64,000 bases of DNA, taken from the NCBI GenBank assembly GCA_900473805.1, contig UCMS01000001.1, positions 246,473 to 310,472 of the forward strand, given 5' to 3'. Position numbers and translations under genes: made by a program. Numbering within the stretch: the first letter of the stretch is position 1; every line of letters begins with the position of its first letter. Below are positions 27,601 through 36,682 of the stretch, in pieces. The notes beneath the pieces were generated by a model. It saw only the letters and a program-made list of their open reading frames with translations, was not told the origin of the DNA and made no database searches. Source of the stretch: Hyphomicrobiales bacterium (GTDB lineage: Bacteria > Pseudomonadota > Alphaproteobacteria > Rhizobiales > Rhizobiaceae).

Positions 27601-27758
27601 GCGGGCCAAAAAACAGGCTGCCGGCAGCAAGGTCAACAAAATTGGCTGAAAACCCGATGCAAGCCGGGCGGAAATGGTTCCCGACGCTTGTCGAAACAAG
27701 CGGTTAAGGCTAGCAATTCCAAGGGATATGGCGGCTGTTCCGCCGGGAGACTTGAGAT

Positions 27759-29912
27759 ATGAAGAACCGTGCCCTCTGGGTGGTCCTGCTTGTACTTGCC
27801 ATCGTCACACTGCTGATGGTGTTTGTCATCATGCCACGGCTGAACCAATCGAGCGATACGGCGCCCGCGATCAGCGCGGCCACCGATGCGGTGAAGTCCG
27901 CCGCCGATCAGGCCGCGCAGACCGCCGAGACCGCCACGGCCAACATCGCCGATGCGGCTGCGGAGAAGATGGATCGCCTGAAGGCAGATGCCGTGAAGGC
28001 CGTCGACGGCATCACCGCCCTCTTCGCAGACGGCCGCACGCCGAGCGTCGAGGCCTATAGCGCAGCCAAGACGCTGGCTCAGGGTGCGGTTCAGGCTCTG
28101 TCTTCGATCGAAATGCCCCAAGGTCTCGATGCCAAGCTCACGGATACGATGAAGGCCCTGCAGGCGGATGCTGCTCGCGCATTGGCGCTGATCGAACAAC
28201 TGCCCGACGACCCGGCCAAGGCCGCAGGACTGGTTGCCTCGATCAAGGACGCATTGCTCGGCAAGCCGGTTGAGACTGCGGCTGCTCCGGCGGAAGCCGC
28301 AGCCTCCGAGTTGCCACGGTTCGACGTCCTCCGTGTCGAGCCGGATGGCTCCACGGTCATTGCGGGCAATGCGGCTCCGGGCGCGAAGGTTGAAATTCTC
28401 AACGATGGTGCGGTGATCTCGTCGCAGACCGTCGATGGCACCGGCGACTTTGCTGCCGTACTCGACAATCCGCTGCCGCCCGGCGACCATGCCCTGCAGA
28501 TCCGGGCGACCGGTGCCGACGGCAAGTCCGTGACTTCGGAAGAAGTGGCGACCATTTCCGTTCCGGAAGGCGGCAAGGGGGAACTCCTGGCCATGGTTTC
28601 GACGCCGGGCAAGGCAAGCCGCCTGATCACCCTGCCGGGTGCCGCCGATACGGCTGCCGCGCCTGCCGCGACACCCGCTGCCACGGCACAAACCCAGCCG
28701 GCCGCGGCCGCCGTATCGGAGACCACCACCCCCGCCTCCGATAGCGCTGCTCCGGGTGCCACCGGACTGCCGGAACTGCCGGCGGCATCGAGCCAGCTTG
28801 CCGGCTCGGCGCCGACCATACCGGCCAGCGGAACGGACGTTTCGGCTGCGCCCGCCGCCGCACCGGCCACCGAAACGCCGGCTGCGAACACGACACCGGC
28901 CGTTACTGCGGCTGAAGTCCAGGTGACCGCCGTCGAGATCGAAGGCGACCGGATCTTCGTCGCAGGCAAGGCACCGGTCGGTTCGACCGTCCGCGGTTTT
29001 GCCGACAAGGCGACGATCGGCGAGAGCAAGACCGATGCCAGCGGGCATTTCGTCATTGACGGAACGATGGCGCTGTCTGTTGGCAACCACATCATCGAAG
29101 TGGAACTGCTGGATGCCGCCGGCAAGGTGGTCGTGCGCGCTTCGGTTCCGTTCGAGCGACCGGAAGGCGAGCAGGTCTCGGTCGTGGCACCCGCACCCGA
29201 CGCTAATGCGGGTCAGGCGGCACCGGAACAGGCGGAGTTCGAACGTCTGCGCATCTCGCTCACCAAGGCGCTGACAATTCTCGAAGGTCTTTACGCCAAT
29301 GGCCAGAAGCCGGCGCTGGAACAGCTCGCAGCGGCGCGTTCGGCGACCGAAATCGGCCTGCAGTCGATCATCGACTTCCGCGCCGGCACCGCTGCCGCGC
29401 CGGAATTTAGCGCCTCCGTCGCCGCCCATGGCGCCAAGGCGAAGGAGGCACTGGCACTTCTGCAATCGGTTCCGACGGGTGACGTCGACGGCTTCGGCAC
29501 GGTCTTGCCCAAGCTCGTTGGGCTGATCCGCGGCCTGCTCGACCAGCCGGCACTTCAGGCTGAAACACCGGCCGCGCCGGCCCCTGCCCCCGCCGCCCCG
29601 GCTGCAGCAGAGGCAGTTTCGCCGCCGGCCGCCAGCGCGGATGCATCGACCGAGCCGAAAACCATCCAGCAGGCGCCGCTGGCCAAGAGCGACAACAGCG
29701 TGATCATCCGTCGTGGGGACACGCTGTGGCAGATCTCGCGGCGTGTGTACGGCCAGGGTGTCCGCTACACCACCATCTACCTCGCCAATGAAAACCAGAT
29801 CCGCAATCCGGACCTGATCGCACCGGGCCAGATCTTCACCGTTCCGAAGGATGCCCTGCCGAATGCCGAGGAAATCCACCGCAAACGTCTGCGCGGCGAA
29901 CCGGTGAACTGA
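27759..29912 (+). CDS. LysM domain protein with mirrored Ig-like and helical repeats
   Basis: 717 residues. One N-terminal membrane helix (about 7-26) anchors the rest in the periplasm. In order: helical block A (about 60-170), Ig-like block A (about 190-280), an Ala/Pro/Thr linker, Ig-like block B (about 388-470), helical block B (about 490-600), a second Ala/Pro linker, and a LysM domain (648-697; GDTLWQISRRVYG, IYLANENQI). The LysM should bind peptidoglycan. Helical blocks A and B look like one another (ALFADGRTPSVEAYSAAK against GLYANGQKPALEQLAAAR). Rhizobia have similar LysM proteins at this size; role unknown. Confidence 0.85.
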   Translation: MKNRALWVVLLVLAIVTLLMVFVIMPRLNQSSDTAPAISAATDAVKSAADQAAQTAETATANIADAAAEKMDRLKADAVKAVDGITALFADGRTPSVEAYSAAKTLAQGAVQALSSIEMPQGLDAKLTDTMKALQADAARALALIEQLPDDPAKAAGLVASIKDALLGKPVETAAAPAEAAASELPRFDVLRVEPDGSTVIAGNAAPGAKVEILNDGAVISSQTVDGTGDFAAVLDNPLPPGDHALQIRATGADGKSVTSEEVATISVPEGGKGELLAMVSTPGKASRLITLPGAADTAAAPAATPAATAQTQPAAAAVSETTTPASDSAAPGATGLPELPAASSQLAGSAPTIPASGTDVSAAPAAAPATETPAANTTPAVTAAEVQVTAVEIEGDRIFVAGKAPVGSTVRGFADKATIGESKTDASGHFVIDGTMALSVGNHIIEVELLDAAGKVVVRASVPFERPEGEQVSVVAPAPDANAGQAAPEQAEFERLRISLTKALTILEGLYANGQKPALEQLAAARSATEIGLQSIIDFRAGTAAAPEFSASVAAHGAKAKEALALLQSVPTGDVDGFGTVLPKLVGLIRGLLDQPALQAETPAAPAPAPAAPAAAEAVSPPAASADASTEPKTIQQAPLAKSDNSVIIRRGDTLWQISRRVYGQGVRYTTIYLANENQIRNPDLIAPGQIFTVPKDALPNAEEIHRKRLRGEPVN

Positions 29913-29964
29913 GCTTTCACGATCCGGTCATTGTATTGGGGCAGACAAAACCCTAATTGACGAG

Positions 29965-29994
29965 AGCGGCGATCCGGCGGGGTCGCCGCTTTTT
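29965..29994 (+). terminator. Intrinsic terminator after the LysM gene
   Basis: AGCGGCGA and TCGCCGCT around a 10-base loop, followed directly by TTTTATC. It separates the LysM gene from the ABC transporter 34 bases further. Confidence 0.85.
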
Positions 29995-30027
29995 ATCTAT
30001 CCAGGCAGTGGACTGACGGGGGCGGGC

Positions 30028-31917
30028 ATGGCGGACAAAAAGAAGAAAACCGTATCGGCCGACGCCGGCAATCCGACGGAGACGCTGGTCAATCTCTGGC
30101 CTTACATGTGGCCAGCCGATCGCATGGACCTGAAGATGCGGGTGGTCTGGGCCACCGTTTTCCTCATCGTGTCCAAGTTCGTGCTGATCCTCGTCCCCTA
30201 TTTCTTCAAATGGGCGACCGATGCATTGAACGGCAGACTGGACATGGCGGGGATTCTCCCCGCTTTCCTGCTCGGCGCCGTCGCGCTCGTCGTGTTCTAC
30301 AACATCACCCGCATCCTGCAGGTCGGTCTCAACCAGTTGCGTGACGCGCTGTTTGCCAGCGTCGGCCAGTATGCCGTGCGCCAACTCGCCTACAAGACCT
30401 TCGTGCACATGCACCAGCTGTCGCTGCGCTTCCATCTGGAGCGCAAGACCGGCGGATTGTCGCGCATCATCGAGCGCGGCACCAAGGGCATCGAAACGAT
30501 CGTACGCTTCACGATCCTCAACTCGATCCCGACCCTTATCGAGTTCCTGCTGACGGCTGCGATCTTCTGGTGGACCTACGGCTTCTCCTACCTCGCCGTC
30601 ACCGCCTTCACCGTCTGGGCCTATATCTGGTTCACCATCCGGGCGTCGGACTGGCGTATCGGCATTCGCCGCGCAATGAACGACAGCGATACGGATGCCA
30701 ATACCAAGGCGATCGATTCGCTTCTCAACTTCGAAACGGTCAAGTATTTCGGCAACGAGGAGATGGAAGCCAAGCGCTTCGACGCCTCGATGGCACGTTA
30801 TGAGAAATCCGCGACCCAGGTCTGGACCTCGCTCGGCTGGCTGAACTTTGGCCAGGGCGTGATCTTCGGCATCGGGACCGCCGTGATCATGGTGATGTCG
30901 GCGCTCGCCGTGCAGCGCGGCGATCAAACGATCGGCGACTTCGTCTTCGTCAATGCACTCCTCATGCAGCTCTCCGTGCCGCTCAATTTCATCGGCTTCG
31001 TCTATCGCGAAATCCGCCAGGGCCTGACCGACATCGAGCAGATGTTCGACCTCCTCGAAGTCGAGGCGGAGGTCGTGGACAAGCCGGGTGCGGCGGCACT
31101 CTCGATTGACAATGGCGCCATCGCCTTCAAGGACGTGCATTTCCATTACGATCCCGACCGGCCGATCCTGAAGGGCGTGTCCTTCGAGGTGCCGGCCGGC
31201 AAGACGGTCGCTGTGGTCGGCCCGTCAGGTGCGGGCAAATCCACGATCTCCCGTCTGCTCTACCGTTTCTACGATGTGCAGCAGGGATCGATCACGATCG
31301 ACGGCCAGGATGTGCGCGAGGTGACACAGAAGTCGCTGCGCGCCGCCATTGGCATGGTGCCGCAAGACACCGTACTGTTCAATGATACGATCGCGTACAA
31401 TATCCGCTACGGCCGGCCCGGCGCGTCGGACGCGGAGATCGAGCAGGCGACGGAGGTTGCCCAGATCGCCCGTTTCATCAGAGAATTGCCCGAAGGCTAC
31501 AACACGAAAGTGGGCGAACGCGGTCTGAAACTCTCCGGCGGAGAAAAGCAGCGCGTGGCCATCGCCCGCACCGTCTTGAAGGCACCGCCGATCCTGATCC
31601 TCGACGAAGCGACCTCGGCGCTCGACACCACGACCGAGCACGAGATCCAGTCGGCCCTCGACGTGGTCTCGAAGAACCGCACAACGCTTGTCATCGCACA
31701 CCGGCTGTCGACCGTCGTCAATGCCGACGAAATCATCGTGTTGAAGGGTGGCGAGATCGCCGAGCGGGGCAGCCATGCCGTGCTGCTGGAGCAGAACGGG
31801 CTTTACGCCTCAATGTGGAACCGCCAGCGCGAGGCCACTCAGGCCGAAGAACGTCTGCGGCAGGTGCGGGAAAGCGACGAACTGGGCGTCGTTGTGCGGC
31901 GGCCACCGGCGGTCTGA
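30028..31917 (+). CDS. Atm1-type ABC half-transporter
   Basis: 629 residues, permease fused to ATPase. Six membrane helices occupy about residues 35-330, and the conserved Atm1 segment FHLERKTGGLSRIIERGTKGI lies in the first cytoplasmic loop. Walker A is GPSGAGKST (398-406), the signature LSGGEKQR starts at 502, and Walker B ILILDE is at 522-527. Homologues of the Atm1/HMT1 group export glutathione conjugates, persulfides or metal complexes as homodimers. Its role here is likely metal or thiol detoxification; only the class is certain. Confidence 0.93.
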   Translation: MADKKKKTVSADAGNPTETLVNLWPYMWPADRMDLKMRVVWATVFLIVSKFVLILVPYFFKWATDALNGRLDMAGILPAFLLGAVALVVFYNITRILQVGLNQLRDALFASVGQYAVRQLAYKTFVHMHQLSLRFHLERKTGGLSRIIERGTKGIETIVRFTILNSIPTLIEFLLTAAIFWWTYGFSYLAVTAFTVWAYIWFTIRASDWRIGIRRAMNDSDTDANTKAIDSLLNFETVKYFGNEEMEAKRFDASMARYEKSATQVWTSLGWLNFGQGVIFGIGTAVIMVMSALAVQRGDQTIGDFVFVNALLMQLSVPLNFIGFVYREIRQGLTDIEQMFDLLEVEAEVVDKPGAAALSIDNGAIAFKDVHFHYDPDRPILKGVSFEVPAGKTVAVVGPSGAGKSTISRLLYRFYDVQQGSITIDGQDVREVTQKSLRAAIGMVPQDTVLFNDTIAYNIRYGRPGASDAEIEQATEVAQIARFIRELPEGYNTKVGERGLKLSGGEKQRVAIARTVLKAPPILILDEATSALDTTTEHEIQSALDVVSKNRTTLVIAHRLSTVVNADEIIVLKGGEIAERGSHAVLLEQNGLYASMWNRQREATQAEERLRQVRESDELGVVVRRPPAV

Positions 31918-31933
31918 TACGACGGCACGTGCT

Positions 31934-33265
31934 TTACCCGGCAATGTGGAGCTGGTTACGGCCCCCTCGTTTTGCTTGGTAGAGCGCGATATCGGCACGA
32001 CGTAACGCCTGATCGATCGTCTCGTCCGACGGATTGAAATAAGCCAGTCCGCCGCTGATTGTGCCGGCCGCGCCGGCACCGGTCTGAACCTTGCAATAGC
32101 GGGCGATGTCGCTGCGGGCTTTTTCGAGCATGTCGCGGGCGGTCGCGACGGATTTTCCAGAGAAGAAGACGAAGAACTCCTCGCCGCCGGCGCGGGCGAC
32201 CAGCATGCCTTCTGCCTCCTGCTGGCGCAGCGTGTCGACGATCGAACACAAGGTGACGTCCCCTTCCGCGTGCCCCAGTTCGTCATTGATCGATTTGAAA
32301 TTGTCGATGTCGATGACGGCGACCGCGAGCACGTCCTCCCGCCCTGCGGCTGCGATCGTTTCGGATGCGACCTGGAAGAACTTGCGGCGATTGGCGGCAT
32401 TGGTGAGCGGATCCCGCTCGGCGGCGTCCATGAGCCGTGATTCGAGTTCCTTGCGCTCCGTGATGTCGATGACCACGCCGGCGAGGCCGCGAATGTCGCC
32501 CTTTTCGGAATCAAGGCGGGCCTTGTGCACCATGATGTGCCGCATGCCCGTATCCGGCAGGCATACATCCGTTTCCGTCCGCATCACTCCGCCCTGGCGC
32601 AGCAGTTTCAGATCGGAGGCATGATAGGCTTCGGCGGTGTCCTGCGGCAGAAATTCCTGCAGCCGTCGCCCGAGGATATTCCTTCTGTCCACGCCGAGAA
32701 AACGGCCAAAGGCCGCGTTGCAGACGAGATAGCGCCCGTTGACATCTTTCACATAGATGGGCGTCGGGAGATGATCGAGGCCATATTGCCAGATGTCCAG
32801 CTTGTCCTGCATTCCCTGCAGCCAGCGTTCATGTTTCTCGCGCAGTTCGAGGTGGCGCTTGGCGCGCATCAGACAGGGGACGAGTTGTTCCATGTCCTGC
32901 TCGAACAATATGTCGTCCGCACCCGCCTCGAAGAGATCGCCCTGCAGGGCGGGATCGGCCTCAAGGGCCGTCACCGCCACCAGATAGACGGCGTCCCGAT
33001 GAACCGCGCGCAGTTCGCCAACCTCCCGGCCGCGCAAGGTCGCATCGGTTGACACGAAACAGACTGCGCCCTGAGCGACGAAGCCGGGATCGGAGACCGA
33101 GACCGCACGCAGCGGTTCAAGGATTGCAGGCTGTGGGCGGCCGGTCGCCGAGAACCAGCACAAACCATCTGCAGATCCGGGGTCCGGCAGGTCTTCATTC
33201 TTCAAAGCAGGTTGCAATTCGAGATCCTTGGGCGGAAGCGAGACAGCGCTCGCTACAACAGGCAC
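31934..33265 (-). CDS. Diguanylate cyclase with REC-like, PAS and GGDEF domains
   Basis: 443 residues. The first 140 resemble a degenerate response-regulator receiver (FEAGADDILFEQDMEQLVPCLMRA). A PAS domain follows at about 150-270 (ITERKEL at its end), then GGDEF at 280-443 with DPLTNAANRR, VIDIDNFKSIND and an intact GGEEF. The RxxD inhibitory site is missing (AEGM in its place). The start is uncertain: the GTG at 33265 lies inside a hairpin, and a TTG at 33217 with AAGGA 7 bases upstream is an alternative. Confidence 0.9.
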   Translation of the reverse strand: MPVVASAVSLPPKDLELQPALKNEDLPDPGSADGLCWFSATGRPQPAILEPLRAVSVSDPGFVAQGAVCFVSTDATLRGREVGELRAVHRDAVYLVAVTALEADPALQGDLFEAGADDILFEQDMEQLVPCLMRAKRHLELREKHERWLQGMQDKLDIWQYGLDHLPTPIYVKDVNGRYLVCNAAFGRFLGVDRRNILGRRLQEFLPQDTAEAYHASDLKLLRQGGVMRTETDVCLPDTGMRHIMVHKARLDSEKGDIRGLAGVVIDITERKELESRLMDAAERDPLTNAANRRKFFQVASETIAAAGREDVLAVAVIDIDNFKSINDELGHAEGDVTLCSIVDTLRQQEAEGMLVARAGGEEFFVFFSGKSVATARDMLEKARSDIARYCKVQTGAGAAGTISGGLAYFNPSDETIDQALRRADIALYQAKRGGRNQLHIAG

Positions 33266-33437
33266 CCTTTTTTTAGGGTGTAATTATTTACAGAATCTCG
33301 CCAGCCGGGTGCTTGTGCGATTTTTTTCACAAAGCTTCGAAATCGCGAGGAACGCAGTTGATTTGCCAGCCGGCATTGCCCCTGCCGGTCTTTCGGGGTA
33401 GTCACGGGCAACCGTTTTTCTAACGATCGAGGAACTC

Positions 33438-34136
33438 ATGGATCTGCTGGAAACCATACGCAAGACGATCGTGCCGGTGCACAAGGAAGGATATCCTTTC
33501 ATCGCGGCCTTCTTCGTCGCGTCGCTGGTGCTCGGCTGGCTCTGGGACCCGCTGTTCTGGGTCGGCCTTATCCTCACCCTCTGGTGCGCCTATTTCTTCC
33601 GTGACCCAGAGCGCGTCACACCGCAGGACGACGATCTGGTGATCAGCCCCGCCGATGGCCGTGTCTCCTCCGTGCAGATGAGCGTGCCACCGGAAGAGCT
33701 TCATCTCGGCCGCGAACCGATGCTGCGCATCACCGTGTTCATGAACGTCTTCAACTGCCATGTGAACCGCGCTCCGATGCGCGGCCGCGTGACGACCATC
33801 GCCTACAAGGAAGGCGAATTCCTGAACGCGGAACTGGACAAGGCGAGCACCGACAACGAGCGCAACGGGCTCGTCATCGAGACGCGGCACGGTGCCATCG
33901 GCGTCGTGCAGATTGCAGGCCTTGTGGCGCGCCGCATCATCTGCTGGACCAATCCGAACGAAACCCTCGAAGCCGGCGAGCGTTTCGGTCTCATTCGCTT
34001 CGGCTCACGGCTCGACGTCTTTCTACCGGCGGGCGCTGAACCGCGCGTTTCCGTCGGCCAGACAGCGATCGCCGGTGAAACGGTCCTTGCCGAATTCGGT
34101 TCGACCAAGGGTCCGGTCATCAGTCGCCGCGCTTGA
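33438..34136 (+). CDS. psd: Phosphatidylserine decarboxylase proenzyme
   Basis: Makes phosphatidylethanolamine from phosphatidylserine, in the inner membrane. The 232 residues match the short bacterial form. An N-terminal hydrophobic stretch (about 15-45, [18 protein letters not shown]) anchors it. The self-cleavage site is between G189 and S190 in IRFGSRLD, which forms the pyruvoyl group. ISPADGRV and the [12 protein letters not shown] motif are also in place. It runs directly into pssA. ATG 33438 has CGAGGAA about 7 bases upstream. Confidence 0.95.
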   Translation: MDLLETIRKTIVPVHKEGYPFIAAFFVASLVLGWLWDPLFWVGLILTLWCAYFFRDPERVTPQDDDLVISPADGRVSSVQMSVPPEELHLGREPMLRITVFMNVFNCHVNRAPMRGRVTTIAYKEGEFLNAELDKASTDNERNGLVIETRHGAIGVVQIAGLVARRIICWTNPNETLEAGERFGLIRFGSRLDVFLPAGAEPRVSVGQTAIAGETVLAEFGSTKGPVISRRA

Positions 34137-34147
34137 GGGAGAGCGAG

Positions 34148-35008
34148 ATGGAGGTGCCGAACAATACGCCTGAGGGCCGCACCGCACCCACCGTGGATCC
34201 GAATGCGCGCGGGCCGCGCCTGCGGGAGATTCCACTGCGTCTCGTGATCCCCAACCTGATCACGGTCCTTGCGATTTGCGCCGGTCTGACGGGCATCCGC
34301 CTGGCTTTCGAAAACCGCTACGAGCTTGCTGTATCCATGGTGCTGCTCGCCGCCTTTCTCGATGGCATTGACGGTCGCATCGCACGGATGATGAAGGCAA
34401 CGTCGAAATTCGGCGCGCAGATGGATTCGCTCGCCGACATCATAAATTTCGGCGTGGCTCCCGCTCTAGTGCTTTATGTCTATGTTCTAGACCAGGCACG
34501 CTCCCTGGGCTGGATCGCCGCACTTATCTATACGATCGCAGCCGGTCTGCGGCTTGCCCGCTTCAACGTCATGGCCGACCGCGAGACGAAGGCCCCCTGG
34601 CAGTCGGAATTCTTCGTTGGCGTGCCCGCACCGGCCGGTGCGGCTCTGGTGTTGCTTCCGGTGTATATCGGCTTCCTCCAGGTCGAGCTGTCCCAGCCCT
34701 TCGCCTATGCAAGTGCAGCCTACACGATCGTGATCGCCTATCTCCTGGTCAGCCGCCTTCCCGTCTGGTCGGGCAAGTCAGAGACCAGCCATATCCGACG
34801 CGACTTGGTCTTCCCGATGATCCTGGGTGTCGTGCTCTATGTGGCCCTGCTGATGAGCTTCACCTGGGAGGTGCTGGTGGTGACTGTTATCCTTTATCTC
34901 TGCTCGCTGCCGATCGGGGCCCGCAACTGGCACAGGCGCTACGGAACCCTCACGATCGGGGAAGAGAGCGCCGAAAAGGGACTGTCGGAAATCGACCGCG
35001 GCGTCTGA
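34148..35008 (+). CDS. pssA: CDP-diacylglycerol-serine O-phosphatidyltransferase
   Basis: Makes phosphatidylserine from CDP-diacylglycerol and serine. The CDP-alcohol phosphotransferase motif is complete: Asp-Gly, two residues, Ala-Arg, eight residues, Gly, three, Asp, three, Asp (DGRIAR...GAQMDSLAD, about residues 75-97). About eight membrane helices fill the rest of 286 residues. ATG 34148 with GAGGGAGAG upstream is preferred over TTG 34133, which overlaps the psd end. psd-pssA order is usual in rhizobia, where the product feeds phosphatidylethanolamine and phosphatidylcholine. Confidence 0.95.
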   Translation: MEVPNNTPEGRTAPTVDPNARGPRLREIPLRLVIPNLITVLAICAGLTGIRLAFENRYELAVSMVLLAAFLDGIDGRIARMMKATSKFGAQMDSLADIINFGVAPALVLYVYVLDQARSLGWIAALIYTIAAGLRLARFNVMADRETKAPWQSEFFVGVPAPAGAALVLLPVYIGFLQVELSQPFAYASAAYTIVIAYLLVSRLPVWSGKSETSHIRRDLVFPMILGVVLYVALLMSFTWEVLVVTVILYLCSLPIGARNWHRRYGTLTIGEESAEKGLSEIDRGV

Positions 35009-35043
35009 AAACCCGCAAAACTTGCCCGAAAATGCCTGCATCC

Positions 35044-35084
35044 AGCCCCGCCAAGCCGAAAAGCTTGCGCGGGGCTCTCGTTTT
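35044..35084 (+). terminator. Intrinsic terminator after pssA
   Basis: AGCCCCGCCAAGC pairs with GCTTGCGCGGGGCT with one bulge, followed by CTCGTTTTG. It closes the psd-pssA unit. Confidence 0.8.
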
Positions 35085-35204
35085 GTATCGCTTTTTGCGA
35101 AATTTGACTTGAGTCACAGACTCGGTCACGCTTTTGTCATGTTCTCCGCAGAGAGAGCCGCACAACAAAATACCGGGTCAGGAATCATCCAGAGGACAAT
35201 GACA

Positions 35205-35342
35205 ATGTCGAACGCAAACGAAGCCGAGCAGCAAAAGCCGGCAAACCAGAATCTCGCCGCCAACTACCGACCGCTCGGCTTGAAGGCCGTGGTTGCCGCG
35301 GCCCTGATGCTGAAGCGCAAGCCGGCCCCTAAGGTCGCCTGA
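35205..35342 (+). CDS. Small basic hypothetical protein, 45 residues
   Basis: ATG at 35205 has AGAGGA 8 bases upstream; an ATG two codons earlier is too close to that site. The product is polar at the N-terminus (SNANEAEQQKP) and basic with a short hydrophobic stretch at the end (LGLKAVVAAALMLKRKP). A TTGACTTGAGTC element with the inverted repeat GAGTC-ACA-GACTC lies 80 bases before it, after the pssA terminator, so the gene has its own promoter. Rhizobia have unannotated peptides of this look; I cannot name the family. Confidence 0.6.
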   Translation: MSNANEAEQQKPANQNLAANYRPLGLKAVVAAALMLKRKPAPKVA

Positions 35343-35360
35343 GGCTTTGGCCTCTCACCG

Positions 35361-36125
35361 CTAGAACAGGCTCATCTGTCCGTCGCCGGGTTTTGCCGCG
35401 GCGGGCTTTTCCTGCCGGGTGCGCGGGACAACCGGCACCTGGAGTTCCGGGCCGACATTGGCCACCTTATTGACAAGGTCCGATACCGGGATTGCCTCGA
35501 ACAGGTCCTCCTGCGCGGGCTTCATCAGATCGGCAACATCGCGCGGCTCGCCACTGCGGCAATCGAGCCACCGGGTATAATCCTCCGGCGCAATGACGAC
35601 CGGCATTCGGTCATGGATCGGGCTGATTGCCCTGTTGGCCCCGACTGTGAGAATGCAACCGGTATCGAGCTCCGCCCCGTCCTTCGACATGTAGGTTTCC
35701 ATCAGGCCGGCAAAACAGACGACGCCGCCCTGACGTGGGCGGATCCAGTAGGCTTGGGGCTTTTCGCCGCTTTCCTTCGACGGCCTGTGCCATTCGTAAA
35801 AGCCCGACGTCGGCACCAGAATACGCCGGTGGCGCATGGCGGCGCGGAACGATGCCTTTTCGATCGCCGTTTCGGAACGGGCATTGATCAGCAAGGTGAA
35901 TTTGGCCGGATCCTTCACCCAGGAGGGGATCAGCCCCCAGCGGAGGAGAACGGCAAGCCGATCGGGCCTGTTGCTCCCCGGTTCGGTCGGCGGCCCCGCC
36001 ACAACCGCGAGAATCGGCTGCGTGGGCGCAATGTTGTAGCGTGCCGGGAAGTCTTCCAGCTCCATCAGGCTCAGGATTTCGCGCACCTCTTCCGGGCTCG
36101 CGGTCAAAGCAAAACGTCCGCACAT
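35361..36125 (-). CDS. SRAP/YedK-type abasic-site crosslink protein
   Basis: Shields abasic sites in single-stranded DNA by a covalent bond to Cys2 (thiazolidine). The first residues are MCGRFALT, so C2 is free after Met removal. The other family residues are seen: FPARYNIAPTQ near 27, FYEWHRP around 118 with the catalytic Glu, and HDRMPVV near 170. The 254 residues are normal. Formerly DUF159, linked to SOS response. Convergent with the small gene, only 18 bases apart. Confidence 0.94.
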   Translation of the reverse strand: MCGRFALTASPEEVREILSLMELEDFPARYNIAPTQPILAVVAGPPTEPGSNRPDRLAVLLRWGLIPSWVKDPAKFTLLINARSETAIEKASFRAAMRHRRILVPTSGFYEWHRPSKESGEKPQAYWIRPRQGGVVCFAGLMETYMSKDGAELDTGCILTVGANRAISPIHDRMPVVIAPEDYTRWLDCRSGEPRDVADLMKPAQEDLFEAIPVSDLVNKVANVGPELQVPVVPRTRQEKPAAAKPGDGQMSLF

Positions 36126-36255
36126 TCATGTTAGATGGCAGTCCCGGCGGCGAGGGTCAAGCAGCGGTCTGGCTTGCGGGTCCGGCCAAAAGCCGCGATA
36201 TTCGCCCACGTCGCTGCTTCGTTTGGCAGCCGCCACCGTTCCGGAGCCTTGTCGC

Positions 36256-36681
36256 ATGAGCCAACCCCGCCTCGCCTCGTCTGCCATCGTCGAACGGGCC
36301 GGGCGTTATCTTCTCGTGCGCCGCGGCAATCCGCCGGCAGCCGATCTCTATGCCTTTCCCGGCGGTCGCGCCGAGCCCGGCGAAACGCCGGCCGAAACCG
36401 CGCTTCGCGAACTCGAAGAAGAGACCGGCATCATCGGGCGGAATCCGCGTCTGTTCGAAACCTACGAACTGCTGCCGGAAGCCGGCGTTGCCGGCAGCCA
36501 TTATCTGCTGTCGGTCTTCCGCGTCGACGCGGATGGCGACAGCCTGGCCGAGGCGCGCAGCGATGCCATCGATGCCGGCTGGTTCCTTCCGGAAGAAATT
36601 GACAACCTGCCGGTGCCCCCCAGCGTGCGCGACTGCGTGCAAAAACTCGCTGCGTCATCAACCGCCGAGGCGAGAGGCTGA
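36256..36681 (+). CDS. NUDIX hydrolase
   Basis: 141 residues. The Nudix box is complete at about residues 36-58: Gly-Gly-Arg, then Glu-Pro-Gly-Glu, then REL-EEE-TGI. This class hydrolyses nucleoside diphosphate derivatives. A Pro after the first glycine stretch (LYAFPGGRAEPGET) resembles MutT/ADP-ribose type members; substrate not fixed. ATG 36256 precedes MSQPRLASSAIVER; an in-frame upstream ATG at 36223 is less likely. One base separates its end from the next gene. Confidence 0.92.
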   Translation: MSQPRLASSAIVERAGRYLLVRRGNPPAADLYAFPGGRAEPGETPAETALRELEEETGIIGRNPRLFETYELLPEAGVAGSHYLLSVFRVDADGDSLAEARSDAIDAGWFLPEEIDNLPVPPSVRDCVQKLAASSTAEARG

Positions 36682-36682
36682 C

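Noticed and set aside
27633..29879. A 748-codon minus-strand frame over the LysM gene
   Set aside because: Arg/Gly-rich shadow of an Ala/Pro-rich gene; the plus frame has a LysM domain and a membrane helix.
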